DNA from: Nocardiopsis prasina DSM 43845
Lineage (GTDB): Bacteria > Actinomycetota > Actinomycetes > Streptosporangiales > Streptosporangiaceae
Length of the DNA: 64,000 bases
Direction of reading: 5' to 3'
Assembly (NCBI RefSeq): GCF_000341265.1
Contig: NZ_ANAE01000143.1
Coordinates: forward strand, 1 to 64,000
In this document: piece by piece, positions 25,026 through 34,171 of the stretch
How the letters are laid out: the number at the start of each line of letters is the position of its first letter
Position numbering within the stretch: the first letter of the stretch is position 1
Program-made: the position numbers and the translations under genes
The notes under the pieces: generated by a model
The model's database searches: none
Told to the model about the DNA's origin: nothing
The model's input: the letters and a program-made list of their open reading frames with translations, nothing else

Positions 25026-28006
25026 CAACTCAGTGGAACCCCGCGCACGCGGGTGACACCGGTCCGGACCGGAACCGAGCCGAGGGCGGGGAGCGCGAGT
25101 CCGCGCCCGCCGGGCGGGGTTCGGACGAGCGCGGCGCCGCCGCACGGGGTTCCGCCGCGAGCCCCTGGAACGACGGCCCCGCGCCGGCGTCGCCGGACCC
25201 GGACCGGTCCGTGCGAGCCGAGGAGTCCGCTCCCTACCAGAGCGGCCCGTGGCGCGGCTACACGATGCCGGTGCCCGAGCACCCCGAGCACGCCGAGGAG
25301 CGTGAACGGGCGGCAGAGGAGAACTCCGTCTACGACCCGCCCGCCTACGACGGGATCACCGGCTATCCGGACCCGTCCGGAGCCGGGGCGGCTCAGGGCG
25401 CGTCCCAGAGGGCGGTGCCCGCCGAGGGCGGGGACGAGAGCGGGGCGGGGGCCGACGACGGCGCCGGGCACACCGACTCGCGCCCCGAGTCCGCCGAGTC
25501 GGCAGGGGCCCGCCAGCGCAGGTTCGGACGCCACGCCCGCTCCTCCGCCCAGGTGGCCGAGGAGACGGAGGCGAACGGGACCGCGCAGCGACGTCGTCAG
25601 GGCGACGCGGACCACGACGACGACCCGGACGGCCTCGCGGGCTGGGTCGGCAGCCTCACTGAGGCGGCCGACGACACCCGCATCGCCGGGCGCCACACGG
25701 GGAGCTTCCCGGTGGTCACTCCGGAGACCGAGCGCCCCGAGGACCAGGGGGAGCGGAGCCGCGGCGAGGGCGGGCGCGACGACAGCACGCGCGGCGGGCG
25801 CGATCGGGCCGAGGGTGGTCAGGGCGAGCGCGGGCGCAACAGACGCGACCGGGTCGACAGCGATCGCGACGGTCACGACCAGGACGAACGTGAGCGGGAC
25901 GAGCCGGACCAGCCTGACGCGCAGGAGGGGGCGCGAGAGCGCCACACCTCCCGTCCGGCACCCGGTGTGGCCCGGCCCGCCACCGCCACCTGGGTCCCCG
26001 GACCCGAGGAGGACGAGGGCGTCACCGACGGTGCCGAGGAGCGAGGGGAACCGGACGGGGCAGCCACGCCTGGCACAGCCGACGCGGGTTTCGACCTCCT
26101 GGATGACGAGGGCGCCGCCCGCGCGGCCGCCGCCTCGGAGGCCCCGGCGAAGCCCACCGGCGATGAGTCCGCCGACGTTCCGGAGGGGGAGGAGGCGGCC
26201 GACGACGGCCCCGAGCCCCTGCCCCGTCGGGTTCCCGGACCCTCAGCGGTCTCCGGTGCCTTCCGGGCGATCGGTGCAGACACCGTCGTGCCCGAACCCG
26301 TGTCCGGTTCCGCGTCCCGCACCGAGGGCACCGCCCCGGAGGAGGACGACGAGGAGTACCGTCCCACGAGCGGTGACCACTGGCAGCCCACCAGTACCAC
26401 CAGCCGCGCCGAGCTCATCGAGCGCCTGGACGCGTTGAGCACCCTGACCGAACTCGGCCAGGGCGACCTCCCCGAGAAGGTCCTCGGCCAGGCCGGTCAG
26501 CTACTGGACCACGCCGGGGCCCGCCTGCGCCTGTCCGGGGACCACACCGTCGTGGCCCTGGCCGGTGGCACCGGAAGCGGCAAGTCCTCGCTGTTCAACG
26601 CCCTGTGCGGACTCGAACTCTCCCAGACCGGCGTCACCCGCCCCACCACCTCCAAGGCGCACGCCTGCGTGTGGGGCCACGAGGGCGCGGACGCGCTCCT
26701 GAGCTGGCTGGGCGTGCCCACGCGCTACCGCCACTCGCGCACCGGGGTCCTGGACACCAACAACTCCGAGCTCACCGGCCTGGTCCTGCTCGACCTGCCC
26801 GACCACGACTCGGTCCGCAGCATGCACACCGCCGAGGCGGACCGGCTCATCGGCTCGGTGGACCTGCTCGTGTGGGTGCTCGACCCGCAGAAGTACGCCG
26901 ACGCCGCCGTCCACCACCGTTACCTGGCCAAGATGGCCGGGCACGGGGCGGTCACCGTCGCCGTCCTCAACCAGGTGGACCGGGTCGCCCCGGACGAGCT
27001 GGAGGAGCTCCTCACCGACCTGCGCCGTCTCCTGGAGACGGAGTCCGGGGTGCACCCGAGAGTGATCACCACCTCCACCGTCACCGGGCAGGGCATCCGC
27101 GAGGTACGGGAGTTCCTGGGCGAGACGGTCGTCGAGCGCCGGGCCCTGGTCGACCGCCTGGTCGCGGACCTGGACCAGGTGATCGTTCCCTTCGAGGAGT
27201 TCTACGGCGAGGGCGAGGTCCCCGCGACGGTCTCCGCCGAGGTGCGGTCCCAGGTGCACGAAGGGCTGGCCAAGGCGGCCGGGGTCACGGCTGTCGCGGA
27301 CGTCGTGGAGACCAATGACGTGCGTCGGGGCAAGCGCAGGGTCGGCTGGCCGGTGGCCCGCCGCGCCGCCAAGCTCCGCAAGGACCCGCTCGCCGCGGTC
27401 CAGCTGGACTTCCTTCGCCGGGACGAGCCGGGCGTGGGCGGGTCGGTGGACGCGCACGAGGCCGAACTCGAGACGGCGCTGGGCGAGGCTGCCGACCAGG
27501 TGTCCAAGGGGATGCCCGGGCCCTGGCGCCGCCGGATGCGCGCGGCAGCCCGCAGCGGGGTGTCCGAGCTGCCGACCGAACTCGGTGAGGCGGTCGCCGG
27601 TGCGGTCGGTGACCCCGATCGCAGTCCGTCATGGTGGCGGATGGCCCGGACATTGCAGTACGTGCTGCTCGCGGTGGCCGGGGCGGGGTTCGCCTGGGCC
27701 GTGGTGTCCCTGCTGAGCTGGCTCGGCGGCGGCATCACCGGGCTGCGGATGTTCGACGCACCCGTCTTCGTCGCCTACGCGGGCGCCGTGCTCGTGGCCG
27801 GTCTGTTGGTGGGCTGGCTGACCGGGGTGGGTTGCGGGAACCTCGTGGAGGTGGCCGCCGTCCAGCGCCGCGAGGAGGTGGAGCGCACGGCCCAGACACG
27901 GGTCCGGGAGATCGCCGGACGTCGGGTCGTGGCGCCGATGGAGGAGGAGCTCGCCCGCTACCGGGCCTTCCGGGCCGCCTACGAGGTGGCGCGGATCCAG
28001 GACTGA
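25022..28006 (+). CDS. Dynamin-like/YfjP-type membrane GTPase, second of a pair
   Basis: 994 aa, start overlapping the upstream stop (ATGA). Residues 1-450 are strongly acidic and arginine-rich, with repeated D/R/G/E blocks, and are probably disordered. The G domain spans about 500-700: G1 GGTGSGKSSLFNALCG, TGVTRPTTSKAH, G3 LLDLPDHDSV, G4 LNQVDRV. Two transmembrane helices lie near the C-terminus (about 878-900 and 915-937) with a short loop, the membrane anchor typical of this class. The canonical G4 contrasts with the altered G4 of its partner, hinting at a heteromeric GTPase. Confidence 0.85.
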   Translation: MTTQWNPAHAGDTGPDRNRAEGGERESAPAGRGSDERGAAARGSAASPWNDGPAPASPDPDRSVRAEESAPYQSGPWRGYTMPVPEHPEHAEERERAAEENSVYDPPAYDGITGYPDPSGAGAAQGASQRAVPAEGGDESGAGADDGAGHTDSRPESAESAGARQRRFGRHARSSAQVAEETEANGTAQRRRQGDADHDDDPDGLAGWVGSLTEAADDTRIAGRHTGSFPVVTPETERPEDQGERSRGEGGRDDSTRGGRDRAEGGQGERGRNRRDRVDSDRDGHDQDERERDEPDQPDAQEGARERHTSRPAPGVARPATATWVPGPEEDEGVTDGAEERGEPDGAATPGTADAGFDLLDDEGAARAAAASEAPAKPTGDESADVPEGEEAADDGPEPLPRRVPGPSAVSGAFRAIGADTVVPEPVSGSASRTEGTAPEEDDEEYRPTSGDHWQPTSTTSRAELIERLDALSTLTELGQGDLPEKVLGQAGQLLDHAGARLRLSGDHTVVALAGGTGSGKSSLFNALCGLELSQTGVTRPTTSKAHACVWGHEGADALLSWLGVPTRYRHSRTGVLDTNNSELTGLVLLDLPDHDSVRSMHTAEADRLIGSVDLLVWVLDPQKYADAAVHHRYLAKMAGHGAVTVAVLNQVDRVAPDELEELLTDLRRLLETESGVHPRVITTSTVTGQGIREVREFLGETVVERRALVDRLVADLDQVIVPFEEFYGEGEVPATVSAEVRSQVHEGLAKAAGVTAVADVVETNDVRRGKRRVGWPVARRAAKLRKDPLAAVQLDFLRRDEPGVGGSVDAHEAELETALGEAADQVSKGMPGPWRRRMRAAARSGVSELPTELGEAVAGAVGDPDRSPSWWRMARTLQYVLLAVAGAGFAWAVVSLLSWLGGGITGLRMFDAPVFVAYAGAVLVAGLLVGWLTGVGCGNLVEVAAVQRREEVERTAQTRVREIAGRRVVAPMEEELARYRAFRAAYEVARIQD

Positions 28007-28108
28007 GCACCGGCCCCGTGGGACCGACCGGCCCCTGAGGGGCACGGATCGCGGCGGCTGGAGAAGAGGAGGGCCGGTCGGGGGCGAACCCCGAGCGGCC
28101 CACTGAGA

Positions 28109-28142
28109 ACGGGGACGGGCGGTATGGACCGCTCGTCCCCGT
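28109..28142. terminator. Bidirectional terminator
   Basis: 15-bp stem with one G-U pair (arms ACGGGGACGGGCGGT at 28109-28123 and ACCGCTCGTCCCCGT at 28128-28142) and a 4-nt loop. It lies 103 nt after the plus-strand GTPase operon and 21 nt after the stop of the minus-strand micro-ORF, so it can end both transcripts. Confidence 0.85.
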
Positions 28143-28162
28143 CGTGTGTCATGGAGGGGGAC

Positions 28163-28192
28163 TTACAGCCAGTGAACGACCTTCTTGGCCAT
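28163..28192 (-). CDS. Nine-codon micro-ORF MAKKVVHWL
   Basis: ATG at 28192, TAA at 28165-28163. The ribosome binding site AAGGAG (28204-28199) has an ideal 6-nt spacer, one of the best in the window. A strong terminator begins 21 nt past the stop, so a short dedicated transcript of about 250 nt is likely. Its source would be the AT-rich promoter region at 28350-28440. The peptide is cationic and amphipathic with a terminal HWL. It could be a signalling or modified peptide, or a translated marker in a small RNA. No modifying enzyme (P450, radical SAM, lanthionine synthetase) is adjacent. I do not recognise it. Confidence 0.55.
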   Translation of the reverse strand: MAKKVVHWL

Positions 28193-28362
28193 GTGATGCT
28201 CCTTCGATTCGAGTGAGTTGCTGGATCATCGGGCGGTCGGCACGGCGGACAGACAGCGACAGAGACGGACCGGCCAGCTTCTGGCCGAAACCGGCGATGC
28301 CCTCTGGCAGGATGCCCTAAATCGTGACGCTAACCAACCCCCCTGGAACACAGGGTGACCAC

Positions 28363-28423
28363 TAAGGTAGCCTCAACCTGCGGGTCACATACAATCGGCG
28401 ATTAAGTTATTACCCAAAGTAAT
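28363..28423. promoter_or_regulatory. AT-rich divergent promoter region with iron-box-like and palindromic sites
   Basis: At 28363-28381, TAAGGTAGCCTCAACCTGC has the half-site layout AGGT-N7-ACCT of IdeR/DmdR iron boxes, but the core is a poor match. At 28409-28423, ATTAC-CCAAA-GTAAT is an inverted repeat. The segment is conspicuously AT-rich for this genome and lies between the micro-ORF (minus) and the diguanylate cyclase gene (plus), so it can serve either. Confidence 0.4.
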
Positions 28424-28619
28424 GTAAAGTGGTAGGGGTGTACTCCCCAGTCACCTACCAGGGAGGACGTGGGACCCACCTGGTCACCGAGTGGCACCGT
28501 GAGGGAACGCGGGGCGAGTCCGGTTCGTCGAAGGGAGAACCGTGAGAGGCGGTGGGCGCATCAGAGTCGGGTGCGGGGGGCCGGAGACAGAAGGTGACAC
28601 GGGGAGGGAGGAGGGAGCG

Positions 28620-29975
28620 GTGAGCATCTCGGAGAAACCGATGGCAACCGAGGGCGCCCCCCTTGAGGAGCGCCGGTCCTGGCCGATCTTCCAGCAGCCC
28701 CTGGGGCTGGTCGTCTACCTGATCCTGCTGGTCTTCGTCGCGTTGTTCCTGTTCGGGGTGGCGGCCGCGCAGACGGTTCCCACCGTTTCCGACCTCTCGC
28801 TGCTGCTCGCCCTGGTGATCTCCGCGGTGGTGTGCGTCGAGGCGATCCGCCGCATCGACCTGCCCGCCGGAATCACCCGCGACCTCCTGGGGGCCTGGTG
28901 GTTCCCCGCGATGCTCCTCCTGCCCCCGGTGTACTCGCTCCTCATCCCCGTCCCCGTCTACCTGCTGCTCCAGCGCCGCAGCAGGCGCACCCTGCCGCAC
29001 CGGCGCGTTTTCAACGCCGCCGCCATCGGCGTCTCCGGCTTCCTCGCCTCGGTGGTCTGGCACGGCGCCCAGGGCGGCCTGCTCGCCGGGATCAGCGGCT
29101 CCTCGAACGCGCACGAGTCCCTGCTCTCCCTCAGCGGCGTGATCCTGGCCCTGGCCTGCTGCGCCGGGTTCACCGTCATGAACACGTTCCTGGTCTTCCT
29201 GGGCACCAGGCTCAGCGGTGGATCGGGCAGCGTGCGGACCATGTGGGACCGGGAGGCCCTCCTGGTGGACTCCGCCGAGTTATGTGTCGGCGTGACCGTC
29301 GCGATCCTCGCCCAGTTGTCGATGTTCCTCCTCGTCATCGCGGTTCCGCCGGTCCTCCTGCTCCAGCGCAGCCTCGTCTACCAGCAGCTCCAGACCGCGG
29401 CGCGGACCGACCCCAAGACCGGTCTGCTCAACGCCCCCACCTGGGAGCAGGAGGCGGCCACCGAGATCAACCGGGCCCGCACCACGCGCGGCCGGGCGGC
29501 CGTGCTCATCGTGGACATCGACCACTTCAAGCGGGTGAACGACAGTTACGGTCACCTTTTCGGCGACCAGGTCCTGCTGGGCGTCGCGACGACCATCGCC
29601 CAACAGCTGCGCCAGTCGGACCTGCTGGGCCGGTTCGGCGGCGAGGAGTTCGTCGTGCTGCTGCCCGGGGCCGACGCCACCGAGGCCTGGCAGGCGGCCG
29701 AGCGGCTGCGCTCCCAGGTGGGGCGCATGGAGATCGCGGTGGAGGACGTCCAGGTCTCCATCACCATCTCCATCGGGGTGGCCGTCGCCGGTGACCACGG
29801 CAACGACCTCGTCGAACTGCTCACCGCGGCCGACCTCGCGCTCTACCGGGCGAAGGAGACCGGCCGCGACCGCGTGTGCCTGCCCGCCGGGCGCCCCGAG
29901 GTGACGGGGCAGATCCCCGGCCCCCGGGAGGGGCAGATCACCGATCCGGCCAACAGCCAGGGCGAGCCTTCCTGA
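28620..29975 (+). CDS. Membrane diguanylate cyclase (GGDEF)
   Basis: 451 aa from the GTG at 28620 with AGGAGG 5 nt upstream. A GTG at 28542 with GGGAG is an alternative adding 26 residues. Residues about 20-260 contain several hydrophobic helices, a polytopic sensor region resembling MASE-type domains without a clear family. The GGDEF domain spans about 265-435: DPKTGLLNAPTWEQE, VDIDHFKRVNDSYGHLFGD, active-site GGEEF at 340-344, and an RxxD product-inhibition site RQSD exactly five residues upstream. No EAL or HD-GYP domain. It makes cyclic di-GMP, which in filamentous actinobacteria controls development through BldD. Confidence 0.93.
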   Translation: MSISEKPMATEGAPLEERRSWPIFQQPLGLVVYLILLVFVALFLFGVAAAQTVPTVSDLSLLLALVISAVVCVEAIRRIDLPAGITRDLLGAWWFPAMLLLPPVYSLLIPVPVYLLLQRRSRRTLPHRRVFNAAAIGVSGFLASVVWHGAQGGLLAGISGSSNAHESLLSLSGVILALACCAGFTVMNTFLVFLGTRLSGGSGSVRTMWDREALLVDSAELCVGVTVAILAQLSMFLLVIAVPPVLLLQRSLVYQQLQTAARTDPKTGLLNAPTWEQEAATEINRARTTRGRAAVLIVDIDHFKRVNDSYGHLFGDQVLLGVATTIAQQLRQSDLLGRFGGEEFVVLLPGADATEAWQAAERLRSQVGRMEIAVEDVQVSITISIGVAVAGDHGNDLVELLTAADLALYRAKETGRDRVCLPAGRPEVTGQIPGPREGQITDPANSQGEPS

Positions 29976-30070
29976 CCCGCTGACCAGCGGCAGGGAAGGC
30001 ACCCGGGGAGTTGTCCACAGATCAGAGCCGACCGGTTGCGCCGTCACCCCCGGTGACCGAACGTTGAACC

Positions 30071-31429
30071 ATGCCCGGTGAACAGCACGACCCCTCCTCC
30101 GGATCCGACGACCCCGCCCCCACCTCATCTCCCACCCCCGATCCCACTCCCGCACCCCTGCGCCTGCGTACCCCGACGGACCTGCTCGCCGCCCTGCCCT
30201 ACCTGGTGGACCGACCGCTGGACGACGCGGTGGTCGCGCTGGTTCTCAGGCAGGACAGCGTCCTCGGGGTCCTGTACGGCGGACTCGACCACCTGGACCA
30301 CGTCCTCACCCCGGACCGCAGCGGTCGGGCGGCGGTGGACGCCGCCCTCGCAGAGGACGGCAGCGCCCTGCTGGTGGCCGGTTTCGGTCACTCGGCGCGG
30401 GTCACGCCCCACGTGCGCGCGCTCCTGAGTGAGGCCCGAGCCCGGGGACTCCCCGTCCTGGAGGCCCTCCGGGTGACCGGCGACCGCTTCTGGTCCTACC
30501 TGTGCCACGACCCCGGCTGCTGCCCCGCCGAGGGGAGGCGCTTCGACGCGGACGCGTCCCCGGTCCCGGCCGGGGCGGTGGTGCGGGGGCTGGTGCCGCT
30601 CGGCCGGACCCCCTCCACGCGGACCGGGTTCCTGCTGGAGCCCGCGCACGGTCCGGCGAGGGCAGAGGCGGCAGAGGCGGCCGCCGCAGAGGAGGCCGCG
30701 CCCCACGAGGAGGCCGGTCACGTGGAACGCCGCACCGCCGAGGTGCTGGAGGCCCTGGCGGAGGAGGCGCTGCGGCGGGTCACCGACCCTGCGGTCCTCG
30801 CCCGGCTGGGCGTCCACCTGACCCGCGTCCGGGTGCGGGACGCGGTGTGGACCCGCATCACACCGGAGTCCGCGCGCGTCCACGTCCGGCTCTGGTCCCG
30901 CCTGGTCCGCCACCTGCCGGACCACCTCCTCCCGGCACCGGCCGCCCTGCTGGCCGTGGCCGCCTGGCAGCACGACGACCTCGACCTGGCTCGCGCCGCG
31001 GTCGACGTGGCCCTGGAAACGGAGCCGGGGTACGCGATGGCGGTGCTCATGGCCCGCGCCCTGAAGGTGGGCCTGCCCGCGGATCGCTGGCGCGGTTTCC
31101 TGGCCGCCCGCGTCACGGACGGGGACGGCGGGGAACCGGACCCCGAGAGAGCGCATGTGCGGCTACGGAGGCGACCGGGGTGGCTCCGTTCGGCTCAGCC
31201 ACCCACTCCTGCACCATGCGTGATCACGTTTCACCGGGGTGGTCGCCGGGACGCCGCCGCGCGACCCCTGGGCCGGAATGTGCCTCTTCCGTGGTGTTGC
31301 GCGCCGAGGTCGGCTCCGCCTCCGGACCGAGGGTGTCGGGGTGGACGACACGACCAGCGATGCCATGCCCTACGGATCAGTAACCGGCCCCGGTGCCAGA
31401 CTGCGGCGACCGGATTCGCCACCGGCTGA
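30071..31429 (+). CDS. DUF4192 family protein
   Basis: 452 aa. After a Pro/Ser-rich start, the conserved opening is LRTPTDLLAALPYLVDRPLDDAVVALVL, then LLVAGFGHSARVTPHVRALL and a cysteine-bearing RFWSYLCHDPGCCPAEGRRFD, the hallmark of DUF4192. An acidic Ala/Glu linker separates it from a helical C-terminal half (WTRITPESARVHVRLWSRLV, LAVAAWQHDDLDLARAAVDVAL). The family is restricted to actinobacteria and its function is unknown. The last roughly 75 residues, from nt 31200, look random and Arg/Pro-rich, so the original stop may have been lost. Confidence 0.85.
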   Translation: MPGEQHDPSSGSDDPAPTSSPTPDPTPAPLRLRTPTDLLAALPYLVDRPLDDAVVALVLRQDSVLGVLYGGLDHLDHVLTPDRSGRAAVDAALAEDGSALLVAGFGHSARVTPHVRALLSEARARGLPVLEALRVTGDRFWSYLCHDPGCCPAEGRRFDADASPVPAGAVVRGLVPLGRTPSTRTGFLLEPAHGPARAEAAEAAAAEEAAPHEEAGHVERRTAEVLEALAEEALRRVTDPAVLARLGVHLTRVRVRDAVWTRITPESARVHVRLWSRLVRHLPDHLLPAPAALLAVAAWQHDDLDLARAAVDVALETEPGYAMAVLMARALKVGLPADRWRGFLAARVTDGDGGEPDPERAHVRLRRRPGWLRSAQPPTPAPCVITFHRGGRRDAAARPLGRNVPLPWCCAPRSAPPPDRGCRGGRHDQRCHALRISNRPRCQTAATGFATG

Positions 31430-31796
31430 CTCTGCCTCGGCGTCCCGGGCCTCCTGCTCGTGCTCGCCGGAGCGCTGAACATCCGCATGACCTTCCGGCG
31501 CGGGGTGGGACCGCGGCAATGACGGCTTCCGGCGAAGCGCGCCCGATGACGAGCGCCCCGGCATCCGAGAGCCTTCCGGCCGGTCCGACTCCGCCCTCCG
31601 CACCCTGCGCACCGTCCGGTCCGGTGATCCTGTGCGGAGTGATCGCCCTGAGCGGCGCGGCTCCGGGGGCGAAGGAACGAGGGGTGGCCCCAGCTGCCGC
31701 GCCGACCCGGGGAACGGCCCTGCCGGCGGCCTCCGCGCGGTACGTTCCTTCGCTCCCTGATCCCCCGCGATGGCGGGGGCACCGGCCGGGACGCCC
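31430..31796. other. Intergenic region before ettA
   Basis: About 370 nt without a supported gene. It ends in the ettA promoter. Frames crossing it have no domain and no ribosome binding site. Confidence 0.5.
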
Positions 31797-31809
31797 TAGG
31801 CTTGGAGGC

Positions 31810-33474
31810 ATGCCGGAGTACATCTACACCATGCAAAACGTGCGCAAGGCGCACGGCGACAAGGTCGTCCTTGACAACGTTTCGGGGTCGTTCCTGCCCG
31901 GAGCCAAGATCGGTGTCGTTGGCCCGAACGGTTCGGGTAAGTCAACGCTGTTGAAGATCATGGCCGGCATCGAGCAGCCGTCCAACGGTGAGGCGCGGCT
32001 CATGCCCGGGTTCACCGTGGGTCTGCTCGCCCAGGAACCGCGCCTCGACGAGAGCAAGACGGTCCTGGAGAACGTCGAGGACGGCGTCGCCGAGACCAAG
32101 GCGATGCTGAACCGCTTCAACGAGATCGCCGAGCAGATGGCGACGGACTACTCCGACGACCTGCTCGAGGAGATGGGCAAGCTCCAGGAGCAGCTCGACC
32201 ACCGCAACGCCTGGGACCTGGACAGCCAGCTCGCGCAGGCCATGGACGCCTTGCGCTGCCCGCCCGGTGACGCCTCCGTCACCCAACTGTCCGGTGGCGA
32301 GAAGCGCCGCGTGGCGCTCTGCAAGCTGCTGCTCGAGGCCCCCGACCTCCTGCTGCTGGACGAGCCCACCAACCACCTGGACGCCGAGAGCGTGAACTGG
32401 TTGGAGCAGCACCTGTCCAAGTACGCGGGCACCGTCATCGCGATCACACACGACAGGTACTTCCTCGACCACGTCGCCACGTGGATCCTGGAGCTGGACC
32501 GCGGGAAGTTGTTCCCCTACGAGGGCAACTACAGCACCTACCTCGAGACCAAGCAGGCCCGTCTCAAGGTCGAGGGGCAAAAGGACGTCAAGAAGGCCAA
32601 GCGCCTCAAGGACGAGCTGGAGTGGGTCCGCTCCAACGCCAAGGCCCGCCAGACCAAGAGCAAGTCCCGTCTGGCACGCTACGAGGAGATGGCCGCCGAG
32701 GCCGACAAGACCCGCAAGCTGGACTTCGAGGAGATCCAGATCCCGCCGGGTCCGCGTCTGGGCAACACCGTGGTCGAGGTCAAGAACCTCACCAAGGGCT
32801 TCGAGGACCGGGTGCTCATCGAGGACCTCAGCTTCTCGCTCCCGCCCAACGGCATCGTGGGCATCATCGGTCCGAACGGTGTCGGCAAGACGACGCTGTT
32901 CAAGATGATCGTCGGCGAGGAGGCCCCCGACGAGGGCAAGATCACCGTCGGTGACACGGTCGAGACCTCCTACGTCGACCAGTACCGGGGTCGGATCGAC
33001 GACTCCAAGAACGTCTGGGAGACCATCTCCGACGGCGAGTCCTTCATCACCGTGGGCAAGGTCGAGATCCCCAGCCGCGCCTACGTCGCCGCCTTCGGTT
33101 TCAAGGGCTCGGACCAGCAGAAGTCCTCCGGTGTGCTCTCCGGTGGTGAGCGCAACCGGGTCAACCTGGCGCTCACTCTCAAGCAGGGCGGCAACCTGCT
33201 GCTCCTGGACGAGCCCACCAACGACCTGGACGTCGAGACCCTCGGTTCGCTGGAGAACGCCATCCTGGACTTCCCGGGCTGCGCCGTGATCACCTCCCAC
33301 GACAGGTGGTTCCTGGACCGCGTCGCCACGCACATCCTGGCCTGGGAGGGCGGCTCCTCCTGGTACTGGTTCGAGGGCAACTTCGAGTCCTACGAGAAGA
33401 ACAAGGTCGAGCGCCTCGGCCCGGAGGCCGCGCGCCCCCACGCGGTCACCCACCGCAAGCTCACCCGCGACTAG
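31810..33474 (+). CDS. ettA: Energy-dependent translational throttle protein EttA (ABC-F)
   Basis: 554 aa, beginning MPEYIYTMQNVRKAHGDK as in EttA homologues, which fixes the start. Two ABC domains are present, Walker A GPNGSGKST (about 38) and GPNGVGKTT (about 355). Signatures are LSGGEKRR and LSGGERNR, and Walker B is LLLDEPTNHLD and LLLDEPTNDLD. The EttA arm lies in the first domain and a charged linker (KARQTKSKSRLARYEEM) joins the two. There are no transmembrane segments. It binds the ribosomal E site and gates elongation by ATP/ADP ratio. TAGGCT at 31797-31802 lies 7 nt before the ATG, so the mRNA is probably leaderless. Confidence 0.97.
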   Translation: MPEYIYTMQNVRKAHGDKVVLDNVSGSFLPGAKIGVVGPNGSGKSTLLKIMAGIEQPSNGEARLMPGFTVGLLAQEPRLDESKTVLENVEDGVAETKAMLNRFNEIAEQMATDYSDDLLEEMGKLQEQLDHRNAWDLDSQLAQAMDALRCPPGDASVTQLSGGEKRRVALCKLLLEAPDLLLLDEPTNHLDAESVNWLEQHLSKYAGTVIAITHDRYFLDHVATWILELDRGKLFPYEGNYSTYLETKQARLKVEGQKDVKKAKRLKDELEWVRSNAKARQTKSKSRLARYEEMAAEADKTRKLDFEEIQIPPGPRLGNTVVEVKNLTKGFEDRVLIEDLSFSLPPNGIVGIIGPNGVGKTTLFKMIVGEEAPDEGKITVGDTVETSYVDQYRGRIDDSKNVWETISDGESFITVGKVEIPSRAYVAAFGFKGSDQQKSSGVLSGGERNRVNLALTLKQGGNLLLLDEPTNDLDVETLGSLENAILDFPGCAVITSHDRWFLDRVATHILAWEGGSSWYWFEGNFESYEKNKVERLGPEAARPHAVTHRKLTRD

Positions 33475-33491
33475 TCACGGGTTCGCCGTCA

Positions 33492-33526
33492 GGCCCCGCC
33501 GTCCGGAGACCTCCGGGGGCGGGGCC
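33492..33526 (+). terminator. Terminator of ettA
   Basis: GGCCCCGCC (33492-33500) pairs with GGCGGGGCC (33518-33526), enclosing a CCGGAG/CTCCGG inner stem, 18 nt after the stop. Confidence 0.75.
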
Positions 33527-33610
33527 TTCCGCGTGCCCCGGAGGGGCCGGGTTGTTCCCCTTGTGGACGGTCTCGGGGAGGGAGCGTGAACGTGGCATAC
33601 CCTGGGGGCG

Positions 33611-34162
33611 ATGACTTCCGCGCGTGATGACCACCAGAGCGCGGGCGAAGAGCCCGCGCGAATGACGTTCTACGAGGCCGTGGGCGGTGAGGAGACCTTC
33701 ACCCGCCTGGTCCGCCGTTTCTACGAGGGCGTCGCCGACGACCCCGTGCTGCGGCCCATGTACCCCGAGGAGGATCTGGGCCCCGCCGAGGAGCGGCTGC
33801 GTCTGTTCCTCATCCAGTACTGGGGCGGCCCCCGCACCTACAACGAGCAGCGGGGCCACCCGCGCCTGCGCATGCGCCACGTGCCGTTCCGGATCGGCGC
33901 CGCCGAGCGGGACCTGTGGCTCAAGCACATGCGTGACGCCGTGGACTCCCTGGACCTGCACGAGGTCCTCGAGCGCCAGCTCTGGGAGTACATGGTGATG
34001 GCCGCGCACAGCATGGTGAACGTCGCCGAGGACGCCACCCCGCCGGCGGTGGTCGAGCCGACCTCACTGCGCGTGGGCGGCGACGGCAAGGTGCGGCGTG
34101 ACACCGGGGGCGCAGGTGAGGATGACGACGGCGAGGCCGTCACCATCTCCCTGAAGCGGTGA
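33611..34162 (+). CDS. glbO: Truncated haemoglobin group II (TrHbO)
   Basis: 183 aa. The globin spans about 18-145: [74 protein letters not shown] (proximal histidine in RMRH) and [14 protein letters not shown] with the group II tryptophan. It binds oxygen and peroxide or helps respiration near the membrane. The acidic C-terminal extension of about 40 residues is not part of the fold. TACCCT lies 7 nt before the ATG, suggesting a leaderless transcript. Convergent with the thioesterase gene. Confidence 0.95.
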   Translation: MTSARDDHQSAGEEPARMTFYEAVGGEETFTRLVRRFYEGVADDPVLRPMYPEEDLGPAEERLRLFLIQYWGGPRTYNEQRGHPRLRMRHVPFRIGAAERDLWLKHMRDAVDSLDLHEVLERQLWEYMVMAAHSMVNVAEDATPPAVVEPTSLRVGGDGKVRRDTGGAGEDDDGEAVTISLKR

Positions 34163-34171
34163 CCCGCCCCC

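Noticed and set aside
30502-31383. Second-frame Arg/Gly-rich ORF inside DUF4192
   Set aside because: Composition is typical of an off-frame reading in high-GC DNA, and the DUF4192 motifs lie in the other frame throughout.
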